Assembly: GCA_031213475.1 (NCBI GenBank)
Contig: JARUPZ010000018.1
Location: 1,178,001 to 1,242,000 of the forward strand
Origin: Nereocystis luetkeana
Taxonomy: Eukaryota; Sar; Phaeophyceae; Laminariales; Laminariaceae
Reading direction: 5' to 3'
DNA length: 64,000 nt
Part shown: one piece after another, positions 1 to 10,993 of the stretch
Numbering within the stretch: position 1 is the stretch's first letter
Layout of the letters: each line of letters opens with the position of its first letter
Position numbers and translations under genes: made by a program
Notes under the pieces: generated by a model
What the model saw: only the letters and a program-made list of their open reading frames with translations
What the model was told of the DNA's origin: nothing
The model's database searches: none

Positions 1-101
1 TGGACTCTCTGGTGCGACGGTCTGTCTCGGACGCTCACAGCAGATTTTCCTACCTGGACCGCCTGGCGACCGTGTACGGGCAGTCGCAGTCTTCGATCAA
101 G
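1..101 (+). CDS. Exon P1 of ubinuclein-like gene (partial at window edge)
   Basis: Codons start at base 3 and run to AAG at 99-101, followed by a GTTTGT donor (phase 0). The 33 residues end in YLDRLATVYGQSQSSIK, resembling the 'L-x-x-L-A...T-L-x-K' helix at the start of the ubinuclein middle domain. The upstream exon boundary is outside the window. Confidence 0.55.
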
Positions 102-3100
102 GTTTGTGCCTACCGTATACCTGATATGCAACACGCAAATATAGCGCACTCCCTCGAACCAAGTTCAGGGCTGGTTATGTTTATCGACGACGTGGAGGAG
201 AGTGCTAAAAAAAACGCCGACGAGCGACGCGTCTACGCACGTACGGAAAATAGCTCGACGATATTCTTTCCTAAAGCCACCATTTATCGTTTGTGTGTGC
301 GTGCCCCCCCCCCCCCCCCCCACTCCCCCCACCCCTTGTTCTGGAGTAAATCGGGCTCTGAGGCTCGTCCCAGGGGGGGGGCGGATGATACCTTAACACC
401 CGTGTGACACGTACAATACGGTAATTGTGTGTGTCGCTGCCTGTGTGTGCGTCTACACACGTCTGCGTGTTCGTTAAGTCACGCCACCAAAGATGCTACC
501 TGCTACAAGGTACCAGTTTTTTTTTTTTATGTTAGTACGGGTGGAACATAGTATTCAGAAGAAAAACATGGTTTGTTAAAACATACGACTTTGAGCGTTA
601 TATAAAGACCGTTCAGACATTAGCATGAAGACCAAGCGGTTATTACATTTACGCCCAAAGTGGTAGGGGGATACGCGATTTTTGGGTCCTTCGTGGGATC
701 TGATTGCCATGTATCCCCCCCCCCCCCCCCCCGTAATATTAGGGGGCCGGTATTTTTGGGCGCGTTACGGCCTTTTTTGGCTTCTCAGTATGCTCTTTTT
801 GGTGTAGGGGGCGGCGGTTTGTCGAACGAAGGTGGTCCAACCGCATTTTCCTATGATATTTGTGGCGCTTTTGCATACCACGGTAGGGGGCGGGGGGGTG
901 GGTACTCATTTGTTTCTTGCCTTAGTCATTTGACCATTGACCACCACGCATCCCTTTCGGGACGGGACGGGACGGGACGGGGGGGGGGTATTTTGGGCCT
1001 CCAAAAAAGTTCGGAATGACGGGAGCTCCTATTAATAAATAAAGTTGGGACCTGCACCCAGTACGTTACAATCAAAATTGATAAAAAACACTATTAATAC
1101 CAGGTATGTCCCAAAATATTAGGACAGTTTTATTTAATATTTATATACAAGATGTCCTTTTACGTTTCGGTAAAGAGTGGTATTTATGTTTTCGTCATGC
1201 ATCCGTAGCCCATGGGATTTTTTTCGTCGGGTTGCCGCGAACCGTTTCCCCCGGAATCGGTCGGACTTTGGGTGAGGTAGAGATGGCTCCTGGTGTTTTT
1301 CGCACCTCCGACGGATCAGATAGATCACTCCCACTTCGTTCGTGGTCTGTAGATATTTGTGTATGGTCTCTAGGCTCGTTCTGCCGGTTGGGAGCCGTGC
1401 AGCCTGCGTGATGATCTAGCCCATGGTTCCTGGGTTTGATCTGTACTGTACAGGCCTTGCACTGCGTCTCAGAACAGGTTATGATCTAGATTATCTATCT
1501 GTAGATGATCTGGACTGTGAGGGTGTTCGACATACAGGTGGACGTTTTCGCGAGAACCTGCGAAATCATTGTGGAATGTACATACGAGGTTGTACGAGAT
1601 GGTCGTGTGTGTAACGGTCTGGGGATGCGTTCGTATGATAAGAGACAACATGCATGTCTTTCCCGGGGGGCATTTCGTGTGTACCAGGGTATAGGTGCCC
1701 GTCAATTCACTCATCGTGTTTGGTACTCGACTAGATGTCTACATGATGTACCCTTCCTGTCGCTGCCACAATGAGTGCCTACCCACGAACTCATCCCGGC
1801 CCGGCCCATCACATCATTGGGCTTATTCACAAAATTTGGGTTCCCCCGGGACCGTTTTGTGCGTGGGTTCAGTTTTTTTGTGGGATCCAAATCCCTTCGG
1901 TGGCGGTGGCGGTGGCGGCGGCGGCAGTGGCAGGGGATTGTTGGTTGACGTTTGTGCGGGGAAAGGTAGCGAGCGGTGGCGGCGGCGTTGTCGTCGTTGT
2001 TGTTGTCGTTGTCGTTGTGCGGTAGCTCCACGTATGGGATATTTGTGTCTGTCGGTCTGCCTGTCGGTTTGTGTGTCCGTCTGTCCCTTTCTCTCTGTCT
2101 CAGTCTTCGCCCCTCTCTATCTCCGCCCGTCTCTGTCTCCGTCACTCTCGTCCTCCTAGCCTATCTGTCCGTCTTTCTCTGCGCAGTAGAATGTATTCGA
2201 AGTATGAAGTATTTAGTTCGCCTGGAGTCATGTTTTCATGCGTAAGGGTTCGGTTTCTCAGACGACCTTGCCTACTGACCTTCCGACTATTCACCGATTC
2301 GTCTACCGAATAATTTGCCTCCGAAGGCATTTTCCGATTCAGCTTCGACACATGTTTTCCTATTCATTTCGTGTGTGTGTGCGTACACAACGCCAGGTTA
2401 TCCTCGTGGCCTATAAAGAAGAGGACGACAGGGTAGAGAGCGGCCGTCTCTTCAAGGAGTTCGGCGTCCTCAGGGTGATCTTCGAGGAAAAGGTTTGCAT
2501 CGCATTGAGGCGTTTCTTGCGGGTCTACGAGCTGGTTCAAGCTATAGGTGTTCTGGACATTTAAAGCGTCGGGTTTTCGCATCTTTTTTTTTTGGAGACA
2601 TACCCTGAAAGTTTGCACCCGTGTTATGTGAGCCCCTGTCGACCCACTCACGAACGGTGTTATATTTTTGGTCGTTTTTCGTGGTTTGGGCCTTAATGAA
2701 TGGCAAATTCTGGACGAGAAAAGAAAAGAGAAGGAAAACACCGTTTGTTGACGGGTCGACAGAGGCTCGCACAACACAGCTTTGCTAAAAATCATGGTTA
2801 TATCCCTCGCAAGCGGCGTGAACATTTTCGAGTTTTGTGCGGAAAACATGTGCAATTTGCGTAGTCGCCTTGTAATTACTTAGTTTCGGTGTAGTATCGA
2901 TTACTGGCGTTATATTCGAGTTGATATCGACCTTACGCAGCCAATTCTTGGAAAAACCGCGCGAAAAAAATATGGGCGTGCCTTGGGATACCTGGAACCG
3001 GCTCGTTCGGAAAAAAAATGGGGAGAGAAAAAAGTTTTTGCCTCTACGAAAGCGCCTGGCATTTTTTTTTCACCTTTTTGAAGGCCTGTGGTTGATGGGG

Positions 3101-3909
3101 ACATGTTTTCGTCGCTAGCGCCAGTTCTAGGTCTTGAACCAAAAACTGGCTATGTCACCCTCTTCCACTGCTAAAGGCGGTCTCATGATTCGAAGTATGT
3201 GACGTGCGAGTAGCTATTGCATGCGGGATTCTTAGGCGGACACAGTGTGGGGCTTTTGGTTCGAACCAGCCTGTACATGTGTCCGGCAGGGTATAGCTGC
3301 CTCTTTAGTGGCTCTCTCGTGGTATGCTATGATTGATAGGTCTTGGCGTTTTATCTGCTGCCCGCCCGAGGCTGATGACTGCCGGGAATTATATACCTTG
3401 GGTATGTGTTAGTATTAGTGTAATATATCTATTATACTACAATATATTTCTACAAGTATGGGAATAGGAAGTAAATGCGTTGCGGTACTACAAGTATTGC
3501 ATCCTGCTTGCTGTTGCTGCTGCTTCATGTGCTGCAACGACTACTGCTTCTCCTATTATTACTGCTGCTGTTACTAATAATACAGCTGCTGCAACAAGTA
3601 GTACTCCTAGTATTACTGCTACTAGTATTGCTTCTACAAGTGGCTGTACTTCTACGACTACGATTCCGACTACGACTACTATTATTGGGACTGCCACTAC
3701 GACGACTACTAACTACTACGACTATTACCACTGCTACTACTGTACTACGTCACTGCTATTACGGGGGTCCATAGTTAATAGAGCCTACGTTACACACAAA
3801 AGACTAGATATTTACCTCTTTTTACTACAAATATTTGGTCCTATTTACTATGGTCCCGTAAAAATGTACTACTGTACTACTATTACTGCTACCACTATTA
3901 CTACTACTG

Positions 3910-3940
<31 letters not shown>

Positions 3941-6900
3941 AACTACTACTACAATACTACCTAACTGCTAGCCCTATCCCCCACCACCGCCCGGGAAAGT
4001 TATCGGAAAATTATCAGAATGAAGCTGTGTCGAAGAATATGCGTGCACTATCAGCCAGTGTTGTCGAAGCTTGGCCGCAGGTGTCGAGGATATATGCTTG
4101 CACTATCAGCCAGTTTTTGTCGAGCTTGGCCGCAGGTGTCGAGTATATATGCGTGCACGATCAGCCAGTATTGTCGAAGCTTGGCCGCAGGTCGTGTTTC
4201 ATACCTGGTACACTACTGACCCTGACGCCGATCGCGACACGCCTCACTAGGTGGACGAAAGCTTGGCGCAGCTGAGATCCGGCGGAAAGCCCCTATCTCC
4301 CCCCTTCGCCTGGACCAACAGCCTGCGAGAACACCTGCACGAAATGCTGCGGGCTTTCGAGGCGTGGAGCGTCAACGAATACGGGTGAATGCTGTCTTTC
4401 TTGCCCGCCTCCTTTCTACCCCCCGTTCCCCTCCTCCCCCCCCCCCTTTCCCCCCTCTGCCTGATCGGTGAAAGCCCAACGTGCTCCGTCCCGGCATTGT
4501 GTGCGAGGGTCTATGGTCATACGACTACCGCCATGCATGGTAATGAGTACACCCCCCCCCCCAGGTGCTCCGTCTCGCAACGGATTCGTGGTCAATGGTA
4601 AAAGGACTAAGGCAAGCAACAAATGGGTACGCCCCCCTCCCCCCCTTTCCCCCCTCCCGTCCGAATGCCTATTTTTTATCGCGGCGACTGTATTGCAGGG
4701 GGTGTGACGAGGGGGAAGAGTTTTGTCGTTTCGAAAAACACCGCACAAAAACATCTCCTGTTTAGAAGATGTTGACGCCTCGAGACAGATCATCGATTCC
4801 CACGTGATGACTCAGCCTAGATCTTTGACGGGGGCAGATACATCAAATTCCTGATGTGTGTGATCTCTATTACGGGGGACCATAGTAAATAGGACCCACT
4901 ATTGTTGGAAAAAATAGCGAAATGCGTAGGTGTACCGTAGGTCCTGTTTAATATGGTCCCCCGTAATAGGTGATGTTGCCGTAGTGGGAGCCGTCTAACC
5001 TGCATGGCCTAGAACATGTTTCCTGGGTTGCATGTGTACGTGCATAGATCAGAACGGCAGGCTAGGATAGAGAATATCTTAAATAGATTATCTATATGTA
5101 CTGGTAGATTATTTGTCCGCCCGAAGTATGCGGACATCCACCGGCGTGAGTTCCTAGCAAGACCTACCCTGTGTATTAGCCGTCGCAGGTACCTGGTAAC
5201 CTTGATGCCTCGGAACACGGTAAGCCGCCACCCGGTAGCGACACCACCGTGTGGCCGTCGTCGCGGGTCGGGTGCAACGGTGAGGCGTTTCATGTGGAAA
5301 CGTCGGGAAGGCGTTCCACGTATCATTTAGGACAGTCGGTGATGAAATTCAAGCGGAAGGGACGGTTACAGAAAGAGCTCTCAAGCGTAAGAAACGGTGG
5401 GGACTTCCAAGTGGAAGAAGTAAACGCGAAAGATATGTACACGTCGAAGGGGACGTCGAGGTACTCTCCAAGTAGAAAAGAACGGTAAGGAATTTACACG
5501 GGGGGGACCGGAGATATTCCATATGGAAATGATGGGTTGGGTCAGAGATAATTTTTCAAGTGGAATGAAAAGGGTCTGTGGTATTTTTAAGCGTCTGTGG
5601 CATTGCATGGCATGGCGCCCCTGCTGCATTGCGCTTTGAGCTCGGTATCAGTTAAGAGCTTGATAGATACCCTGGCATCATATGCAACACCCTCTGGTGC
5701 CGTCTATCATACCGTCTACCATTAATAGGTATCATGTATCATACCCGGTACCCTGGTATCATCCATCATACTCCGGAATACCCTGGTAAAATCGCGAGCC
5801 AAGTAAATGAATCAATTTTGGCACAAAAAAGTGAATCCCGATTTGGCCCGAATTACTCGGAGAATGTATGCAGGAGACGCCTACCCGGGCATCATACACC
5901 ATACCCTGGCATCAAGTTCTCTCCCGCGCCGAAACGCTGATATAGTACTGCTCCTTTATGATGTAGCATGTCGTTCCGCTGCTGTTGTCTCAATTTTATA
6001 TCGTTGCTCCTGACGTCCTACTCCCCCTCCCCACTTCGTCATACGACTGCCGCCATGCATAACATGAGTACACCCCTCCCTCTCTACTTACCCCCCCCAT
6101 TTACACCCCCCCTCCGCCCGCCGACCCGTCTCGAAAGGGATGCGTGGTCAATGGTCAAATGACTAAGGCAAGCAACAAATGAGTACGCCCCCCCCCCCCC
6201 TCGCCGATCCCGCGTGCGCCTGCTTCCTTCAGTGGCCTGAGAACCAAGCAGGCGATGACCGAAAACAAATCTTTGTACGACAAGGTAAGTCAACAGCCAC
6301 CCTAACCTTGCACCCACCACTTACACCGGGAGTGCTACTTTACACCCGCCACCACCGCGGGGGTTTCTTGTTGTTGTTGGATTTGTCGGTCCCAGGGAGA
6401 CGCGCGGCAACAATCGGCGTGTTTGTCGTGGTGGTGGGGGTCATGGTCGTTGTGGTAGTGGTGATGGTCATGGTCGTGGTGGTAGTGGTGGTGGTGGTGG
6501 TGGTGGTGGTGTTGGTTTGTGTTGGTGGTGGTGTCATTGTTGTCACAACAAGGCGTCGCCGTTCATGTGCCAACTTTCTGCAAGTTGGAAAAAAAAGAAG
6601 AAAAATGAGACAAAACCTCCATACGTATAAAGCCAAGGCGACACGGTAGAACAATGAACGCAACGGTGAATGTGTACGCTTCGCTTCCCCCCCCCCCCCC
6701 CCCCCCACCCGCCCCTGAGTTGGATCACATTGTGCTGGGTGAACAACCTTATCTTCGCACAGCGGTAATGATTGTATGGTAAGGCACCCACGAGGCAGTT
6801 ACGTACCAGGTAGGTATACCCGTTGCTACAGTATCTCGTAGGGTGACCACGCTGGGAATCCACTAAACTACTTCGGTGCTGCCACCCGTAAGCAAGAAAG

Positions 6901-8312
6901 TACGTACAGGGTGCCGAAGCCCGTCTCACAAGCGGTTCTTAGTAGGATGCAGCTCACCCTTCATGCGACTCGCCGAACGCCTCACGGCGCTTCGCAAAGC
7001 TTGGTGCAAGCAATGCCTTCCTGGTCGATAAAAACCCGACGTGCTCCGTCCCGGTGTTGTAACGATGTGAGGGTCTTATGGCCATACGACTATGGGCTTG
7101 CACGACATGAGCACACCGCCCCCCGCCACCCCCTGCCGGCCGCCCCTCGTTATGCTTACCCCCCTCCCTCCCTCGCGCTCGCCAATTTCGTAGCTTGCTC
7201 TAAAGTGGCCGACGGAGCTGAACATGACGGGCGATTGCCTGAAAAAGATGTACCTGAACGAGAAAAGGCGCATCAGGGCCAAGGCAAACAAGGGTACGAT
7301 TGTGTGTTCTCATCCTCTCTCTCTCGCCCCCCCCAACCTCCCACCCCCCCCCCCCAGTTTCCCAAAAACGGGAAGCAATTTACCGGTTAAACAAAACTGG
7401 TACGTATGATACGCGTACAAGAAAGGGTTGCCGGTTGATTGTCAAATGACCAAGATGGTTGGTCCAAAAATAAGAACTAATTTTTGCGTAGCTTGGTATA
7501 TTACTGTAGTACCGTACGTACCAGGGGTATTCTATAACCAGGTATAGGTACTGGTGAGCAAACAGAGTGTGAAAAAGGCGAGCTCGCTACACCCCTGACA
7601 GTGGCGTCGTCGCCTTGCTAAAAATCGTACTTGTTCCTGCTTGCATATTATACCTTGCGGTCCCTTGTTTTGCGCAGAGGCTGCGGCGGAAGCAGGGCCA
7701 ACCTCACCGGCTGCGACCCCGACGGCGAGCGGAACACCAACAGCAGTGGCGGCAACCACGCCCGTCGCGGTGGGTTTTGCCCCGGGCGGATTTTTCGCGT
7801 CCATGCAGCCACCATCAACGCCAGCGATCCCAACGCCAACGCAGCAAATCGCGCCGGCGGTGGCGGCGGCGGGGGGGGGCGGTGGAATCGATGCCGCGGG
7901 AGGCGCTTGGGAGGTGGCGTCGCCGGTAGCGGCAGAACCGCCATCGTCGACACCGATGATGGCTCCGATTTCGTCTTTTCCAATGACGCCCTTTTCGTCG
8001 GCGCCCTCTGTGGCGTCAGCGCCCGCGCCATCGTCATCACCGTCAACAACATCATTATTGTTATCACCGCTTGGAGGGAGGCCTGCGGCTGCCCCCGATG
8101 CACCTCCGGGGACGAGGCGCGCGGGGGGTAGGGGCGGGGGAAGCCTGAGCTACGATGAGGTCTCGTCGGTGGCCATGTCCCCGGCGCTGTCGGCGGAGCT
8201 CCTGCCGCCAAGGGGCATGAGGTTCGACGCGCCGCCGATGTTTGACTGCAGGGCGTTCGAGGAGGAGGAAGAAGAGGAGGCATTTGTCGCGGGGGGGTTG
8301 CCGCCGCGGTAG
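1..8312 (+). CDS. Ubinuclein/HPC2-like gene, 3' part (spliced, 5' end outside window)
   Basis: Six exons can be read: 1-101, 2397-2492, 4251-4384, 6233-6284, 7206-7293 and 7678-8312 (stop TAG). Every junction keeps codon phase. Joined, they give a compact segment of about 155 residues with motifs YLDRLATVYGQSQSSIK, FAWTNSLREHLHEML and KWPTELNMTGDCLKKMYLNE, then a 210-residue Ala/Pro/Ser-rich tail. The order (an L-x-x-L-A helix with a following K, an F-x-W-x-x-x-L-R helix, a W-P-x-x-x-M motif, a basic helix) is what I recall for the ubinuclein conserved middle domain. Ubinuclein/Hpc2 proteins are subunits of the HIRA complex, which deposits histone H3.3 outside S phase in the nucleus. The HRD/HPC2 box would lie upstream of the window. 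The gene ends convergently 2.7 kb from the giant chromatin gene. The exon chain is well supported; the family assignment is moderate and rests on motif memory only. Confidence 0.5.
102..2396. other. Intron P1-P2
   Basis: No coding signal. It holds poly(C) runs near 303 and 717, a reverse copy of the poly(C)-tailed repeat at 890-990, and GGC/GTT-rich and CTGT-rich simple sequence at 1895-2160. The Gly/Val/Leu open frames there come from simple sequence. Confidence 0.5.
890..990 (-). repeat. Poly(C)-tailed repeat, module A reverse
   Basis: GGTGGGTACTCATTTGTTTC to CCACGCATCCCTTTCGGGAC, then (GGGAC)n. Confidence 0.7.
2397..2492 (+). CDS. Exon P2 of ubinuclein-like gene
   Basis: The acceptor CGCCAG lies after a GT-rich tract and the donor is AAG/GTTTGC, the same style as P1. 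The 96 nt give 32 codons in phase 0 on both sides, reading from VILVAYKEEDD to LRVIFEEK. The minus strand also has an acidic open frame here (LFLEDHPEDAELLEE), so this is the least certain exon of the gene. Phase continuity with P1 and P3 favours the plus strand. Confidence 0.4.
3757..3862. mobile_element. Palindromic MITE-like element
   Basis: TATTACGGGGGTCCATAGTT to GGTCCCGTAA. The right arm has lost two C. It is embedded in triplet repeat DNA. Confidence 0.75.
4037..4192 (+). repeat. Three-unit minisatellite, about 54 bp per unit
   Basis: Three near-identical direct copies share CACTATCAGCCAGT (CACGATCAGCCAGT in the third) followed by GCTTGGCCGCAGGT. The array ends about 60 bp before the acceptor of exon P3. 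Confidence 0.85.
4251..4384 (+). CDS. Exon P3 of ubinuclein-like gene (F-x-W helix)
   Basis: The acceptor is CACTAG/GTG and the donor TACGG/GTGAAT (two bases left over). The 44 codons include FAWTNSLREHLHEMLRAFEA, an amphipathic helix matching the F-x-W-x-x-x-L-R core expected of the ubinuclein middle domain. The next exon supplies the missing third base. Confidence 0.65.
4478..4650 (+). repeat. Poly(C)-tailed repeat, module B then A
   Basis: CCCAACGTGCTCCGTCCCGG... CATGCATGGTAATGAGTACA plus C12, then TCGTGGTCAATGGTAAAAGG... AACAAATGGGTACGC plus C run. Confidence 0.8.
4868..4968. mobile_element. Palindromic MITE-like element
   Basis: TATTACGGGGGACCATAGTA to GGTCCCCCGTAATA, about 101 bp. Confidence 0.8.
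6030..6200 (+). repeat. Poly(C)-tailed repeat, module B then A
   Basis: CATACGACTGCCGCCATGCA... GAGTACACCCC, then TCTCGAAAGGGATGCGTGG... CAACAAATGAGTACGC plus C14. Confidence 0.8.
6233..6284 (+). CDS. Exon P4 of ubinuclein-like gene
   Basis: A 52-nt micro-exon with a strong acceptor (CTTCCTTCAG) and a consensus donor (AAG/GTAAGT). One base completes the preceding codon, then 17 codons follow (GLRTKQAMTENKSLYDK). It links the F-x-W helix to the W-P motif exon in phase. Confidence 0.65.
6285..7205. other. Intron P4-P5
   Basis: It contains a GTG/GTT-rich microsatellite at 6415-6545, a C18-type run at 6688, and a long copy of the dispersed repeat at 6925-7125 with its full 5' extension. No coding sequence is seen. 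Confidence 0.5.
6925..7125 (+). repeat. Poly(C)-tailed repeat, long form (reference copy)
   Basis: Order: ACAAGCGGTTCTTAGTAGGA, CTCACCCTTCATGCGACTCG, CCTCACGGCGCTTCGC, TGGTGCAAGCAATGCCT, CCGACGTGCTCCGTCCCGG, CATACGACTATGGGC, GACATGAGCACACCGCCCCC. I call the second half module B. Module A, not present here, ends GGCAAGCAACAAATGAGTAC plus C run. Confidence 0.8.
7206..7293 (+). CDS. Exon P5 of ubinuclein-like gene (W-P motif and basic helix)
   Basis: Acceptor CTCTAAAG/TGG and donor AAG-G/GTACGA. It encodes WPTELNMTGDCLKKMYLNEK followed by RRIRAKANK. One leftover base pairs with the two-base start of P6. The W-P...M...L pattern resembles the end of the ubinuclein middle domain. Confidence 0.65.
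7294..7677. other. Intron P5-P6
   Basis: A pyrimidine- and poly(C)-rich intron with no coding signal, ending in the strong acceptor CTTGTTTTGCGCAG. Confidence 0.6.
7678..8312 (+). CDS. Terminal exon P6 of ubinuclein-like gene
   Basis: It opens after TCCCTTGTTTTGCGCAG and runs in phase for 210 codons to TAG at 8310-8312. The product is Ala/Pro/Ser/Thr-rich and low-complexity. Its end is more protein-like (SLSYDEVSSVAMSPALSAEL, FDAPPMFDCRAFEEEEEEEA), an acidic tail. The minus-strand frame across the same bases is Arg/Pro-rich and looks like a shadow. Confidence 0.6.
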
Positions 8313-10993
8313 TATATAGAGGTGGCAGCGAGTAGTGGTGACGGCTGTGGACAGGTGGTTGAGGGTTTTGTGGATACGGGGGAGCGGGGTTGGGAGGGGG
8401 GGGGGGGGGGGGGGCTCCCCTCTACCCCGCCCCGGGGCTGTTCGCTTCGAATAACAGCGAGAAAGGCGTATAACGGAATTGTTATATGTGATTGATTTAG
8501 TTTTTTTGTTTGTTAGTTGGTTGGTAGATTGTTTGATTGATTGATCTGCGGGCGCGTTGCATTCTCGGAGGAACAGGGATGGAGAATACCCCCTTGCACC
8601 CCGTGTATGCCTGGCCGTTAGTTTTAGGATGTTTTTTTTGTTTTCATTACCTTAGTTTATTTTTTGCCGTGCGCGAAGACGGAGAGAGGCAACGAGAGGA
8701 AGACACGGCGAACGAAGAAAATGTTTGTCCTGCTCCTCGGTCGGCAACGGGTTGTTTTGGTTCGCAGCTGCTTCCCGCTCTTACTGCTGTGTGGGTGTGT
8801 GCATGGGTGTGCGGTGGGTGGGTAGGCAGACGGTTGGGTGGGTGAGTAGGTGGGTGGGTGAGTGTGCGTGTGTCTGTATTTCACGCCGCCGTGTTTCAGC
8901 TTGCTTTGTCGAGGAGGCACAAGAAGGAGCCCCACTACCAATACCAGGTGCCGTATACGCGCAAGGTAACACACTCACTCCGTGGGACGATTTTCGGGCC
9001 CGTTTTTTGGGATGCACGCACGCGTCGCTCGTCGTTTTAGCACTCTCGCCGTCCTCAAGAAAACCGACCAGCTTGGAAATTCGTTGGAGGGGGTGTGCTA
9101 TCCTTTGCAGACCTGTTGCACGGTGTGCGAGGCGTTTCGTTGCTCCGAATACGCATGAGAGACGGAAGAACGCCAAGGCTACGCAGCAGGCGGGTTCAGT
9201 TTTTTTATTGTAAGGTTTCTACTACTGCTTTTCCGTACAGCAGTTTTAGTGGTTGCTCTTCCGCCTTGTTGAGGTATCGAGATACAGGGGGCTACGTACT
9301 GCGTACAAGAGTTGTCGGAGGGGCTACATCGGATGTGCAATCCTAAAATACCTCCCCGCAACCTAGTAGGATGCAAAACACCACCCCAACTTGTTGGGGC
9401 GTAACATATTACGGCGACCTATTGGATGCTAAATATTGCCGCAACTTATCGATGCCACATTTTGCGACATCAGATAAGATAATCGATTTCCAGTTGATGA
9501 TCTACTGTATGTAGATTTGTCAGGGCAGATAGATTCCTGATCTTCATGATCTAACAGTATAGCTCATGTTGCCGGGCGGGAACCGCGTAACCTGCATGAT
9601 ATAAGTAGGTATTTCCTGGGTTGCATCTGCACTAGGTACATCCTGCACATCATCTCATGACGGCAGGTTAAGATATATCTGCACTACCAGGTAGATTTCA
9701 TCTACACTAGATCGTCGTCTGTACGACTTAGTACGACTACACATGATTACATTTTACAGAGAAACATACCGCATGCAAAAATATCCCCCCGACGTGTCAG
9801 ATGATGCGAAATATTCCCGCAACTTTTCGGATGATGTAAAGCATTGCTCACGCAACAAAAGAAACAAGAAGCGAAGAAGAGGCAGGCTGCAACGACAGTA
9901 GTGGGCTCGTGGGCCCGCCCGCCCGCCCGCCCGTGATGCAGACCTCGGGCGTACGCATCACCCGTATTTAAGCTCTCGTTTCACTTGGAGTGGTAAAACA
10001 CGCGGTGGCTGGTTAAATATAATATTTTTGCACACGGGCACACAAAACACGCACCAAACACCTCCCGACATTTTGGCGATGGCAACAATCGACGAACCCT
10101 CTGAAACTGGTGTCGCCGTCGACCTGCTTCTCTTCTCTTCACCCGCTTGCTTTTCCCCCCCCAATCTATAACCCGGACGCAGGCGAAAACAAATAAGAAA
10201 AAAGTCCACCCCCAGCGCCCAAGACCCAACAAGACGGAGCACGACACAATACACGCCTCAAACGACACACAAGGGAATCCGCCTCGGAGGTTCCACGCTG
10301 AAGCCATGCACAGCAAACCAGCACAAAGGTCCGAACGAACAATAAAAAACAAAACGAACAAAAAAGTTGTTTATTCCCGGATTCATTTTCGTGAATCCGT
10401 CGCCCTCAGTACCTCCTCCGCCTCTTCCTCCGCCGGCCCACCCAACATCGGGCGACAAACGGCGACAAAAAAAAACAAACACGAGAGTATTATCAACCCT
10501 TGGCGTACAAGAGTAGGAAGGTACACCATGACTATTTTAACTCCGACGCCGCCTGCGCCCCGCCCGCGCCCTGTCCCGCGGCCTCCAATGTTCTTCGCCG
10601 ACCAGCTCCCAGCCGGAGCAGCGGCCAACACGAACCGCGCTCCGTCTGGTTCAAGCCGCCAGAGCTTACCCTACCTACCCTCGCGGTTTGCCAACAATCC
10701 GTCCTCCAAAACAAGGCACCGCATACAACACAGCCGCCGGAACTAATCACGGGGCCGCCAAAACATGAACAAATAAATACGGTTGAGCTCTCTGCCCTTT
10801 CCAACACTCCTCCGCGCGAGTGACGACAACCAGCCCATCGCTTCCGCATAACTCCTTGTTTTTACTGTATGGATCCCAACCCCTCACCCCCCCCCCCCCC
10901 CCTTCCCAGTCCCCCCAGCCCCCAGGCCCACCCGTGTAATACAACAGGCACCGCTCGCCACTCCAGGCGGCGACGGCGCAATCTTCTGAAATT
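8313..10993. other. Convergent intergenic region
   Basis: The space between the stop of the plus-strand gene and the stop of the giant minus-strand gene. It has a G18-type run near 8396, GTGGGTGGG-rich sequence at 8800-8870, AT-richer DNA with short imperfect repeats (CCGCAACTT) at 9350-9850, and GCCC repeats at 9915-9935. TTTATT at 10367-10372 reads AATAAA on the minus strand and could be the giant gene's polyadenylation signal. I see no gene. Confidence 0.5.

Larger units (their letters stand above)
2493..4250. other. Intron P2-P3
   Basis: Non-coding. It contains (TAC/TGC)n trinucleotide DNA at 3480-3960, interrupted by one palindromic MITE-like element (3757-3862), and a three-unit minisatellite (4037-4192) just before the next exon. 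Nothing is recognised at 2560-3470. Confidence 0.5.
4385..6232. other. Intron P3-P4
   Basis: It holds poly(C)-tailed repeats (4478-4650 and 6030-6200) and one palindromic MITE-like element (4868-4968). The open frames at 5009-5630 overlap on both strands and lack splice or motif support. Confidence 0.5.

Noticed and set aside
2364..2855. 163-codon minus-strand open frame opposite exon P2
   Set aside because: Acidic stretch looks protein-like but has no motif or fitting splice pair; the plus-strand reading joins its neighbours in phase.
7648..8283. 211-codon minus-strand frame opposite exon P6
   Set aside because: Arg/Pro-rich composition typical of the complement of GC-rich Ala/Ser/Thr codons; no splice signals.
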